From contig JAEXLD010000082.1 in assembly GCA_023445445.1 (NCBI GenBank), positions 1 to 27,694 on the forward strand: a DNA stretch of 27,694 nt, read 5' to 3'. The stretch is from Bacillota bacterium. GTDB lineage: Bacteria > Bacillota > Clostridia > Clostridiales > Clostridiaceae. The notes beneath the pieces are model-generated. The model had not been told where the DNA came from, did no database searches, and saw nothing but the letters and a program-made list of their open reading frames with translations. Below, in pieces: positions 7,423 to 14,147 of this stretch. Positions within the stretch are counted from its first letter, which is position 1. Every line of letters begins with the position of its first letter. The position numbers were made by a program, and so were the translations under genes.

Positions 7423-8239
7423 TTTTACATTTATCCTCCTCAAAAGGCTTCTTAATTAGGAGATTATATTTATCTCCTTCTTTTAGTACATGTAAATTAA
7501 CATTAAACATACTTAATACTTCATCATAATTTTGTTCTGATACGTTACTATAAGTAATATTTCTAGCATCTAAAAAATATACTGCCCCACTTCCAATAAC
7601 TTGTGCATCTCCATTATCTCTAACTAATAATGCAGTATCTTCATCTATACCTATACCTAGCACTTCTGGATTTTGCGCAATTCCAGTTAGTAATCTCCCT
7701 ATTCTACCTCTTTGTGCGAAATGTTGATCTATCATTACCCCTTCTATTAACCCTAATCCCGGTGCCATTTTTAATGTGCATTTTCTAGGTGATTCATCAT
7801 CTTCACCTTTAACTACCATAGTTTCACTCATTACTGATGCACCTGCAGAAGTACCAACCATAATACATCCATTTTGTATAGATTCTTTTAAGGCATCATA
7901 AATTAAAGTGCCTCCAATCAAGCTAGTTATCCTTAATTGGTCACCACCTGTAAAAAATATAAGTGCTGCATCTCTTATTGCCTGGATATTACTTTGAACT
8001 GAGGAATCATCTCTAGTCTCAATATTTAGCCCTTTAATATTTTTTACCCCTAACCCCTCAAAAATTTTTCTATACTTTTCAAAAGCTTCTTTAGGATACT
8101 CTGTGGCTACTGTAGCAATTACTATATTATCCTCTTCTTTATTTATAGAATTACAAACCTTTTTAAGTATATCTTTATCCCCTTCTTTATCTTCTGCTCC
8201 CCCTATAATAATTAGGTCTCCCTTTATTTTTTCTGCCAT
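7409..8239 (-). CDS. cphB: Cyanophycinase
   Basis: Serine peptidase of family S51 that cleaves cyanophycin to beta-Asp-Arg dipeptides. With 276 residues it matches family length. The nucleophile is Ser131 in GTSAGA, and the family block DQHFAQRGRIGRL lies near residues 171-183. TGGDQLR (about 97-103) is also typical. The start at 8239 (MAEKIKG) is preferred because GAGGTGA lies just upstream; an ATG six codons earlier precedes that ribosome site. It is the first gene of a two-gene operon with cphA, so the degrading and synthesising enzymes are made together. I found no convincing sporulation-sigma promoter in the 8240-8340 leader. There is no signal peptide, so it acts in the cytoplasm. Confidence 0.95.
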   Translation of the reverse strand: MAEKIKGDLIIIGGAEDKEGDKDILKKVCNSINKEEDNIVIATVATEYPKEAFEKYRKIFEGLGVKNIKGLNIETRDDSSVQSNIQAIRDAALIFFTGGDQLRITSLIGGTLIYDALKESIQNGCIMVGTSAGASVMSETMVVKGEDDESPRKCTLKMAPGLGLIEGVMIDQHFAQRGRIGRLLTGIAQNPEVLGIGIDEDTALLVRDNGDAQVIGSGAVYFLDARNITYSNVSEQNYDEVLSMFNVNLHVLKEGDKYNLLIKKPFEEDKCKNESN

Positions 8240-8338
8240 TTTCTCACCTCTTATCATGCATTTCTTATTTTATCCATGAAAAGTTTATATTATTCATATG
8301 GACCTATTGATGAAGCTTTAAAAAAATCTACAAACAAA

Positions 8339-8368
8339 AATAAGGAGCTGTATTAAAAGCTCCTTATT
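8339..8368 (-). terminator. Terminator of sipL
   Basis: AATAAGGAGCT (8368-8358 on minus) pairs over 11 bases with AGCTCCTTATT (8349-8339) around an 8-base loop, followed by TTTGTTTGTAGATTTTTTT. It is a strong intrinsic terminator about 100 bases past the sipL stop, and forms the third hairpin of repeat copy D. Confidence 0.8.
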
Positions 8369-8381
8369 AAAATCTTTAATG

Positions 8382-8419
8382 TGAAATTATTAATTTCAGA
8401 AACTCCTTAAAGAGTCTCT
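8382..8419 (-). repeat. Dispersed hairpin repeat, copy D (diverged)
   Basis: On the minus strand it has the imperfect AGAGACTCTTT/AAGGAGTTTCT palindrome (8419-8398) and then GAAATTAATAATTTC as second hairpin, followed by the GGAGCT terminator hairpin. The same order occurs in copy A, with shorter spacers and several substitutions. It lies between sipL and cphB. Confidence 0.55.
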
Positions 8420-8465
8420 ACCTATAATTTATATTCTTAATTTTTAATGCACGAGATTTTCTTAT

Positions 8466-10049
8466 TTAAAATATAGCTCTTCCTGGAATTATTAGTTTGC
8501 ATCCTGGTTTAATTTTTTCTTCTTCATTTAAATCATTTAATTTTTCTAATTCAGCAACAGTAGTATTATACTTCTTTGCTAAATCCCATAAAGTTTCTCC
8601 TTCACCAACTACATATATAGTTACAGAGGCCTTTTTCTCTTTTATTTCTCCAGAACCTTCAATAATATCCTTTATATAATCCTTATTAATTTTATAATAA
8701 ACTTTCATATTTAAACCAATTGTTACTCTAACTGAAACTGCATTACCTTCTATATTAGTGTCTATATTTTCTAAATAAGGATTTATTATAAGACTCATAT
8801 CCTTTCTTAAGCCCTTAATGTCTATAGAAGTGTTAAATGGAATATCTCCATTTAATATTCCATATTTCAGTTCTTCTCCAGCTAGTTTATAAATTATATT
8901 AGTCTTAACTACACCTTCTATTTTTACTCTTTCATCTTCAATGATTTTATCTTTTATTATAGGATGCCCAGTAACTGCTATTACTTCTCCTATTCTTTCT
9001 TCTTTATCCTCAATGTCAAATGTCTCCTTAGCTGTTACTTCAGAATTTAATATAGAGTGAATTAATGTAAATTCTTTATTACCATTTACTAATTCTATAT
9101 TCATAGTTGGTGAATAGGCATCCTTTAATATTTCTACCTTGTCATTAGAATATACTTTAACGTTTCCTTTAACTAAAAATTCTACATTTACTACTCTATT
9201 TTCACCAACATCATCTAAATTAACTGCATGTTGTTCATCAGCTACCATTAATTCTAAAACACTAATCATATCTCCACTTATTCCTGGTAATTCTTCTTCT
9301 CTTGATAAATAAACATCATCTTCTAAGGATTCAAGTTCTTTATTATCTCTTCCTTTATAAAGAATAGATATCTTACAATAGCATCCAATATATGCTTTTC
9401 CTTCTACTACTTTAACTTCCTTCTTATGAAGATTCATAGAACATTTTAAAATTTCATCTATCTCTGGTTTGTCCATAGTTACTTTAAGCATAGATTTTCC
9501 CATAAAGTCAATATCTTTATCACCCTTGACTCCATTTAATACCTCTTCTTCTTTTTTAACTTGAATATCATCTTTTCCTTCAATATCTTTTACATATTCA
9601 AATTCCCCGATTTTATGGATTTTCCATCTTAATACTATCAATCCACTTATTCCAACTTTTCTTTCATTCATCCAATTTGCTTCAATATGTTCTACATCGC
9701 ACTCAACATTGCATACTATATTATGTTCATCATTATTAAGATCTAGATAATTTGAGAACTTATCATTAAAGACAACTGCATGTATCTTATTAGCTGGAGA
9801 ATCTGAAATTGATTCATCCTTAGATAAATAAAGAACAATATAATCTAAATTTCCTTCTACTATAACTTTATCTCCTAAGATTTCTTTATTAGTTATAGTA
9901 GCTTTAACATCTACTCCTAATACTTCTTTCATATCAGGATATTGTGAATCTCTTAATAAATGTTCTCCTTTTATAGGTTGATTAACTGAACCTTCCCTTA
10001 GTAATTGTTCATATCGAATACCTTCTCTTATAACATCTATTTGTGACAT
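8466..10049 (-). CDS. sipL: SpoIVA-interacting spore coat morphogenesis protein (SPOCS/DUF3794 + LysM)
   Basis: Anchors the coat scaffold to the forespore by binding SpoIVA; SipL of C. difficile is the functional counterpart of Bacillus SpoVID. The 527-residue length is close to C. difficile SipL. Most of the protein is DUF3794/SPOCS beta-rich sequence: repeated blocks around residues 45-75, 185-215 and 340-370 of the type vkgeviv...l.Y. The C-terminus (about 474-527) is one LysM domain containing YVVGEGETLWDLAKKYNTT. In C. difficile this LysM domain contacts SpoIVA. The start has a strong GGAGGGG site. A sigma-E-like promoter about 200 bases upstream is compatible with mother-cell expression. 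It has no signal peptide, consistent with mother-cell cytoplasm. Confidence 0.9.
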   Translation of the reverse strand: MSQIDVIREGIRYEQLLREGSVNQPIKGEHLLRDSQYPDMKEVLGVDVKATITNKEILGDKVIVEGNLDYIVLYLSKDESISDSPANKIHAVVFNDKFSNYLDLNNDEHNIVCNVECDVEHIEANWMNERKVGISGLIVLRWKIHKIGEFEYVKDIEGKDDIQVKKEEEVLNGVKGDKDIDFMGKSMLKVTMDKPEIDEILKCSMNLHKKEVKVVEGKAYIGCYCKISILYKGRDNKELESLEDDVYLSREEELPGISGDMISVLELMVADEQHAVNLDDVGENRVVNVEFLVKGNVKVYSNDKVEILKDAYSPTMNIELVNGNKEFTLIHSILNSEVTAKETFDIEDKEERIGEVIAVTGHPIIKDKIIEDERVKIEGVVKTNIIYKLAGEELKYGILNGDIPFNTSIDIKGLRKDMSLIINPYLENIDTNIEGNAVSVRVTIGLNMKVYYKINKDYIKDIIEGSGEIKEKKASVTIYVVGEGETLWDLAKKYNTTVAELEKLNDLNEEEKIKPGCKLIIPGRAIF

Positions 10050-10113
10050 GTAACCCCTCCTACATAATTCCTATTAATAAATATATTTCTAACCATATAT
10101 ATTTATTCAAAAA

Positions 10114-10155
10114 TTATCTTATTGTTTCTAAAAGAAAGTATACAAATTTCAACAT
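10114..10155 (-). CDS. 13-residue micro-ORF in the sipL leader
   Basis: ATG at 10155 encodes MLKFVYFLLETIR and then TAA. A good ribosome site (GGGTGAG) lies about 5 bases upstream. It ends 64 bases before the sipL start. It could be a leader peptide or chance in AT-rich DNA; there is no comparison to decide. Confidence 0.2.
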   Translation of the reverse strand: MLKFVYFLLETIR

Positions 10156-10255
10156 TTTTCTCACCCAATTTTACATAAAAAGTTAATTTAATTAATTAAT
10201 TGTCGAATTATCCATACTGAATCATTTGTTTTTATTTTTTCTCTAATTTTTTTAA

Positions 10256-10282
10256 ATAATATGTTGACATTACTCAAAATAT
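10256..10282 (-). promoter_or_regulatory. Candidate sigma-E promoter of sipL
   Basis: Minus strand: ATATT (10282-10278), 14 bases, CATATTAT (10263-10256). This resembles the sigma-E pattern ATATT-N14-CATACAnT. C. difficile sipL is expressed in the mother cell under sigma-E. The leader would be about 200 bases long. In DNA this AT-rich the match alone is weak. Confidence 0.35.
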
Positions 10283-10292
10283 GTCGTATTAT
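10264..10292 (+). promoter_or_regulatory. Consensus sigma-A promoter of the small RNA
   Basis: TTGACA (10264-10269), a 17-base spacer and TATTAT (10287-10292). The expected start at about 10299 is the first G of a perfect hairpin, and the transcript ends at a strong terminator 90 bases on. Confidence 0.75.
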
Positions 10293-10298
10293 AAATAT

Positions 10299-10388
10299 GG
10301 TTATTGACCATATAACCTCTCATAAATTCTCAATACCCTTTTATACCATAGTTGAAAGATGGAAACCCACCATCTTTCTTTTTTTTTT
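10299..10388 (+). ncRNA. Predicted ~88-nt small RNA between veg and sipL
   Basis: The unit has a promoter (10264-10292), a predicted start at 10299, a 5' hairpin starting there (GGTTAT-TGACCAT-ATAACC, 10299-10317), a mostly unpaired A/U/C middle, and a strong intrinsic terminator (GAAAGATGG / CCATCTTTC, 10354-10378) followed by ten T. No plus-strand gene lies nearby, so promoter and terminator make sense only for a short RNA. An open frame of 31 codons starting ATG at 10297 would begin before the predicted start site and has no ribosome site, so I treat it as non-coding. I do not recognise it as a known RNA family. It runs antisense to the sipL leader region. Confidence 0.65.
10354..10388 (+). 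terminator. Intrinsic terminator of the small RNA
   Basis: A 9-bp perfect stem (10354-10362 with 10370-10378), a 7-base loop AAACCCA, then ten consecutive T (10379-10388). Confidence 0.85.
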
Positions 10389-10408
10389 ATAAATTTGCAA
10401 AACAAAAA

Positions 10409-10430
10409 AGAGCCCTTTACGCTGAGCTCT
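10409..10430 (-). terminator. Terminator of veg
   Basis: Minus strand: AGAGCTC ... GGGCTCT stem (five to seven pairs, one mismatch) followed by TTTTTTG, six bases past the veg stop codon. Confidence 0.7.
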
Positions 10431-10435
10431 AATTT

Positions 10436-10672
10436 CTATAATGCAAAATATAATTGAACTGTCTTTGTTAATACATCCGAATAGCTATATGTTACCATTC
10501 TAGTAACATCATTATCTAATCTAACCACAAAAATACTTGGATGCGCGCTTTCTATTACTCCGTTGTTTACAAGGATCTTTTTTCTTCCACCGTTTGCCTT
10601 TAAAGTTACTTTTTCTCCTATATGATTCTCTATATTTCTCTTTATAGACGCGATAGTCTTTACATTTTCCAC
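10436..10672 (-). CDS. veg: Veg protein
   Basis: A small conserved Firmicute protein implicated in B. subtilis in biofilm-gene control; its biochemical role is unclear. The signature LKANGGRKK (about residues 25-33), then PSIFVVRLD and VTYSYSDVLTKTVQL match Veg throughout. The start is GTG at 10672 (78 residues), with GAAGGTG 5 bases upstream. A longer frame from 10705 is ruled out because its first codons overlap the -10 element (10697-10702), so they cannot be in the main transcript. It stands alone between two tandem promoters and its own terminator and is probably highly expressed. Confidence 0.93.
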   Translation of the reverse strand: MENVKTIASIKRNIENHIGEKVTLKANGGRKKILVNNGVIESAHPSIFVVRLDNDVTRMVTYSYSDVLTKTVQLYFAL

Positions 10673-10696
10673 ATAAACACCTTCTTTCTTGCTTAT

Positions 10697-10725
10697 ATTA
10701 TACACCCAAGCCCAAATTTTGTCAA
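10697..10725 (-). promoter_or_regulatory. veg promoter, proximal, perfect sigma-A consensus
   Basis: Minus strand: TTGACA (10725-10720), 17 bases, TATAAT (10702-10697). The start near 10690 leaves an 18-base leader with the ribosome site GAAGGTG. The Bacillus veg promoter is likewise known as very strong. Confidence 0.9.
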
Positions 10726-10737
10726 GTAAAAACTATA

Positions 10738-10766
10738 ATTTTACCACCTTAGAAACTAATTGTCAA
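10738..10766 (-). promoter_or_regulatory. veg promoter, distal
   Basis: Minus strand: TTGACA (10766-10761), 17 bases, TAAAAT (10743-10738). It lies 41 bases upstream of the proximal promoter in the same orientation, giving veg tandem sigma-A promoters. Confidence 0.75.
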
Positions 10767-10859
10767 TGTAAACTTTTACCTTTTTATAGTTATTTTATAC
10801 ATTTATTATTATCTCTATTTTTTAGCTTTTTATTCACATTTTTTATATTTTCTTTCTAT

Positions 10860-11750
10860 TTAAATATAAGGTGATCTAGGGTAACCTTCTCTATATTTTC
10901 CTCTTGTTTGTAAACCTCCAATTCCCTTAATTCCAGTTATAGTATTATCAATAACATCTGTTATTGATACCACCTTATCAATTCTTGTGTAAGCTATTTT
11001 CTCACAAACTAAGACAGGATCTAGACAATGTATTAGCACTCTGTTTGGAGAGCTTGCAAAGTTAGCACCAGCATCTAACATGCATTCATAGCAACTCTGA
11101 CAAGCTCCTGCAAAAATAACTAACTCATCATAACTAGAATTATAATTTCTTAAAGCCTTAACGGATTCTATATAATACTTTGAATTTCTGTAATTATCTA
11201 AATTCAAATAATCATCTGGAGTTCTAAGAACACTATCATGACCTGTTAAAACAACTATATCCGGCTTTATTTCTTTAACTAAATCAACTATCACTTCTGG
11301 CTGTTTTTTTTCTGGAATAGCTCTTCCTACAGCATCTAAAGATAATTGTTTATAAACTTTAAGACAGGTTTCTAAGTACTCACTATCTCCATCTATATGA
11401 AGTATTTTCCCCGGCCTTCCAAATACTAATTCTTTGTTTTGTTGGTTTTTTGAAGGTTTACTCCCTCTATAAAGGTTATTTAAAACTTTTGTAGCTTCAT
11501 CATCTCCCCTCATAGAAACAGCTTTTTTTATAGCCTCTTCTACTCTTCTATTAAGTATTTTTTCCTTTGTACCTACATACTCATCATCCACCATCTCTAA
11601 GTCTTCCATTCTTGAATCAGCTATGATTCTTATGCTTATTCCTTTTAAAATATATATTGGATTCCCCTTGTCATCCTCTTTAATATCTATAATTTTAAAT
11701 GTTATATCCTTATCATAGGATTTTCTAACTACTAAGTCCCCTACCTTCAT
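10860..11750 (-). CDS. yabG: Sporulation-specific cysteine protease YabG
   Basis: Processes spore coat proteins after assembly (in C. difficile also the preproSleC and CspBA precursors). The 296 residues align with the family. His171 in VVLTGHD and Cys217 in FAGACQSCYECMLDAGANF match the catalytic His172 and Cys218 of B. subtilis almost in register. The N-terminus (MKVGDLVVRKSYDKDI) is a small SH3-like stretch typical of YabG. The start has AGAGGT upstream. A sigma-K-like promoter lies 29-56 bases before the ATG. Gene order yabG-veg is conserved with Bacillus. No signal peptide: it is made in the mother cell and acts on the coat. Confidence 0.95.
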   Translation of the reverse strand: MKVGDLVVRKSYDKDITFKIIDIKEDDKGNPIYILKGISIRIIADSRMEDLEMVDDEYVGTKEKILNRRVEEAIKKAVSMRGDDEATKVLNNLYRGSKPSKNQQNKELVFGRPGKILHIDGDSEYLETCLKVYKQLSLDAVGRAIPEKKQPEVIVDLVKEIKPDIVVLTGHDSVLRTPDDYLNLDNYRNSKYYIESVKALRNYNSSYDELVIFAGACQSCYECMLDAGANFASSPNRVLIHCLDPVLVCEKIAYTRIDKVVSITDVIDNTITGIKGIGGLQTRGKYREGYPRSPYI

Positions 11751-11778
11751 TTTTTACCTCTTAGTTATTACTTTATAT

Positions 11779-11806
11779 TATCCTATGTCGAATTATCTGT
11801 ATTTGT
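11779..11806 (-). promoter_or_regulatory. Candidate sigma-K promoter of yabG
   Basis: Minus strand: ACA (11806-11804), 16 bases, CATAGGATA (11787-11779), an exact match to the sigma-K pattern AC-N16/17-CATAnnnTA. B. subtilis yabG is sigma-K dependent. Confidence 0.6.
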
Positions 11807-11823
11807 ACTTCCTGAGGGATAAA

Positions 11824-11844
11824 AAAAGTGCCAATGGCACTTTT
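11824..11844 (-). terminator. Terminator of the first CotS-like gene
   Basis: AAAAGTGCC-ATT-GGCACTTTT on the minus strand (9-bp stem, 3-base loop) followed by TTTATC. It starts at the stop codon of the gene and separates it from yabG. Confidence 0.85.
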
Positions 11845-12846
11845 CTAACTTAAGATATATTTATTTTTAAATTCCTCTAAAAACTTAAGCATAGCTTCTT
11901 TTTCATTAATTATTGCTTCTAATTTGCTACCAAAGGTATTTTGACCCCAATTAACTTCATTGTAGTAATATCTATTAGCTAGTCTCCAATACCTTTGTGG
12001 AAATTGTAAATAAGCATATAAAACTTTATACTCAACTTCTAATAAAGGTGAAATTTTATTATAAGATTCTATTATAGCATTTGCAAATTCTATATCCCAA
12101 TTGACTCTTTTCAATACTTTAACCATAAAATTTGATATATCAAAGGTTCTAACTTCTCTTTTACAATAATCAAAATCTATTATGTTACAATTATTATTTT
12201 CATCTAATATTATATTGTGATAAGTAAAATCATGGTGACAAAAACTCTTATCAGTTTCAGCTATTTCACATAATTTCATATATTCAGATTCCTCTAGACT
12301 TTTTAGAGCCTTTTTACCAATTTCCTTATAAAAATCCATTGATTTTATATATAATAAATCAAAGTCATTTTTATTATTTTTCTTTCTTACCATGTCCCTC
12401 ATCTTATCTAGAGATTTAATTCTCTTATTCATAAGATGTGTCCATCTTCCTAAATCACTCTTTAGTTTTGAGTTCTCAGGAGGATCATAGCCCTTAGATG
12501 CCTCATGTAGCATAGCAAGAGTACTAGCTGCTAATTTCACTTCTTCTATGTTATGAAAGTCACATTCTCTTCCCTCTATCCATTCAGATAAAGTATAAAG
12601 ATCTTCATTTACTAGGGCATATGGTTCCCCATCTATGTTCAAGTGATATTTATCAACGGTATTAAAACCATTTTTTATTAGATGTTCCTTGGCTCCGTAA
12701 ACAAATAATAGTTTTTGAGGTCCATAATTAATTTTTTTTAAGCACTTTTCTCCTTTATTTGTCTTAAGATAGTAAACTCCTTTGTTAGCTTTTAAGGCTT
12801 CAATCTTAATATCAAATTGTCTTTCTATTTCAAATTCTCTCATCAT
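11845..12846 (-). CDS. CotS-family spore coat kinase-like protein (copy 1)
   Basis: Member of the CotS/CotI/YutH/YsxE family, aminoglycoside-phosphotransferase-fold proteins found in spore coats; CotI of B. subtilis phosphorylates a coat protein. With ATG 12846 it has 333 residues. The catalytic loop HHDFTYHN (Asp206, Asn211) and metal-binding IDFDY (Asp224) are intact, so it may be an active kinase. The C-terminal LQFPQRYWRLANRYYY block is typical of CotS. The start is chosen by GGGGGTGA 7 bases upstream; a GTG three codons earlier overlaps that site. It is divergent from a GT4 glycosyltransferase across 105 bases. Substrate unknown. Confidence 0.88.
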   Translation of the reverse strand: MMREFEIERQFDIKIEALKANKGVYYLKTNKGEKCLKKINYGPQKLLFVYGAKEHLIKNGFNTVDKYHLNIDGEPYALVNEDLYTLSEWIEGRECDFHNIEEVKLAASTLAMLHEASKGYDPPENSKLKSDLGRWTHLMNKRIKSLDKMRDMVRKKNNKNDFDLLYIKSMDFYKEIGKKALKSLEESEYMKLCEIAETDKSFCHHDFTYHNIILDENNNCNIIDFDYCKREVRTFDISNFMVKVLKRVNWDIEFANAIIESYNKISPLLEVEYKVLYAYLQFPQRYWRLANRYYYNEVNWGQNTFGSKLEAIINEKEAMLKFLEEFKNKYILS

Positions 12847-12891
12847 AATCCTCACCCCCTTTATATTTATATGACTATATTTATTCTTTTA

Positions 12892-12921
12892 TTAACATTT
12901 TATTCCTAAGTTTAATATAAT
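12892..12921 (+). promoter_or_regulatory. Candidate promoter of glycosyltransferase 1
   Basis: TTAACA (12892-12897), 18 bases, TATAAT (12916-12921), about 30 bases before the ATG. It resembles a vegetative promoter rather than a sporulation-sigma one. Confidence 0.4.
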
Positions 12922-12951
12922 AAATTAAAAACAATGAGAAAGGATTAAATC

Positions 12952-14070
12952 ATGAAGATAGGCATAGATGGTAGAGCTGCAAAATGGTATAGAGGAACTG
13001 GTATAGGGACATACACTTATCAGCTTATCAATAGTATAAATAAAGTTGATAATCTTAATGATTACTTAGTTTTTTTACCTGAAAATTCAGCTCTAGATTT
13101 AAGTGATAATTTTAATATTGAATTAGTTAGAGCTACAGCTTCATCAAATTTTTGGGACGAAGTTAGGGTGCCAAACATTATAGAAGATAATAATCTAGAC
13201 CTTTATCATGTGCCTCAAAATGGAGTTGGACTATATACTAATATTAATTGTCACAAAGCTATTACGTTGCATGATATAATCCCATTGAGAATGCCAGAAA
13301 CAGTTAGTGATCGTTATTTATATATATTTAATAATGAGCTTCCTAAAATTATTGATAATTGTGATGGAATATTAACAGTTTCTGAATTTTCAAAGCAGGA
13401 TATAGCAAAAGAATTTAACTTTCCTAAAAATAAAATTTTTGTTACTCATCTTGCTGCTGAGGATATATATAGGCCTTTAGATAAGTGTCAATGCAAAAAA
13501 ATAATAGAAAAAGAATATAATATTAAAGATGATTTTATACTTTATGTAGGGGGGTTTAGTCCTAGGAAAAACATTATAGGATTAATTGAAGCATTTTCAC
13601 TTCTATCTAAAGAAATAAAGAAAAATCTTAAATTAGTTATTACAGGTAAAAAAGGAATTTCCTATAGCCTTTATAAACAAAGAGCAGTTGATCTTCATAT
13701 AGAAGATGATGTAATCTTTACTGATTTTATTCCATTAGAAAATCTACCAATTTTTTATAATGCCTCAAAGCTACTAGCTTATCCTTCCTTCTATGAGGGT
13801 TTTGGCTTACCACCTTTAGAGGCTATGGCTTGTGGCACACCAGTTATTTCCTCTAACGTAACTTCCCTTAATGAAGTATGTAATGAATCTGCACTGCTAA
13901 TTAACCCATATAATATTGATGAACTTAAAAACTCTATAGAAACTGTACTAAATGATGACTTATTACGAATGAGCATGATAAAAAAAGGCCTAATTCAAAG
14001 TTCTAAATATTCATGGAATATAACAGCAGAATCCACAATTCAAGCTTATGAAAAAATAATTAAATATTAA
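12952..14070 (+). CDS. GT4 glycosyltransferase (copy 1), CotS-linked
   Basis: A retaining glycosyltransferase of the GT4 (GT-B fold) type that moves a sugar from a nucleotide donor to an unknown acceptor, presumably a surface glycan or coat component. The 372 residues start with MKIGIDGRAA and the glycine-rich GTGIGTYTY loop (16-23). HDIIPL near 108-113 and LTVSEFSKQDI (141-151) are typical of the mannosyltransferase-like branch. The donor-site E-x7-E is Glu282/Glu290 in EGFGLPPLEAMACGTPV. It has no signal peptide or membrane helix. It is divergent from CotS copy 1 and strongly similar to the second glycosyltransferase at 17092. The ribosome site is GAAAGGA. Confidence 0.88.
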   Translation: MKIGIDGRAAKWYRGTGIGTYTYQLINSINKVDNLNDYLVFLPENSALDLSDNFNIELVRATASSNFWDEVRVPNIIEDNNLDLYHVPQNGVGLYTNINCHKAITLHDIIPLRMPETVSDRYLYIFNNELPKIIDNCDGILTVSEFSKQDIAKEFNFPKNKIFVTHLAAEDIYRPLDKCQCKKIIEKEYNIKDDFILYVGGFSPRKNIIGLIEAFSLLSKEIKKNLKLVITGKKGISYSLYKQRAVDLHIEDDVIFTDFIPLENLPIFYNASKLLAYPSFYEGFGLPPLEAMACGTPVISSNVTSLNEVCNESALLINPYNIDELKNSIETVLNDDLLRMSMIKKGLIQSSKYSWNITAESTIQAYEKIIKY

Positions 14071-14118
14071 TTAAAGTTATTCCAATAATTATTTATTTTA
14101 TATTCTTAATTTTAATTA

Positions 14119-14138
14119 GAGGCTGCTTAGGCAGCCTC
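14119..14138. terminator. Bidirectional terminator between glycosyltransferase 1 and CotS copy 2
   Basis: GAGGCTGC-TTAG-GCAGCCTC, a perfect 8-bp stem. TTTATTTATTT follows on plus; minus has an AT-rich but less clean run. It lies 48 bases past the plus gene and 10 past the minus gene. Confidence 0.85.
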
Positions 14139-14147
14139 TTTATTTAT

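Larger units (their letters stand above)
10050..10435. other. 386-base gene-free region between sipL and veg
   Basis: It holds, from right to left: the veg terminator (10409-10430), a plus-strand small RNA (10299 to about 10388) with its promoter, an overlapping sigma-E-like promoter for sipL on minus, and a 13-codon minus-strand micro-ORF (10114-10155). The position is where Bacillus species carry sspF between veg and ispE, but no SASP gene is present here. Confidence 0.7.

Noticed and set aside
8240..8340. Sporulation-sigma promoter for cphBA
   Set aside because: CATATGAATA and CATGGATA occur, but neither has the spacing or -35 of sigma-E, -G or -K.
10297..10392. 31-codon frame over the predicted small RNA
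   Set aside because: Its ATG lies before the predicted transcript start, it has no ribosome site, and its last codons are the terminator T-run.
12847..12890. Sigma-K-like CATATAAATA before CotS copy 1
   Set aside because: One base too many between CATA and TA, and no AC box at the right distance.
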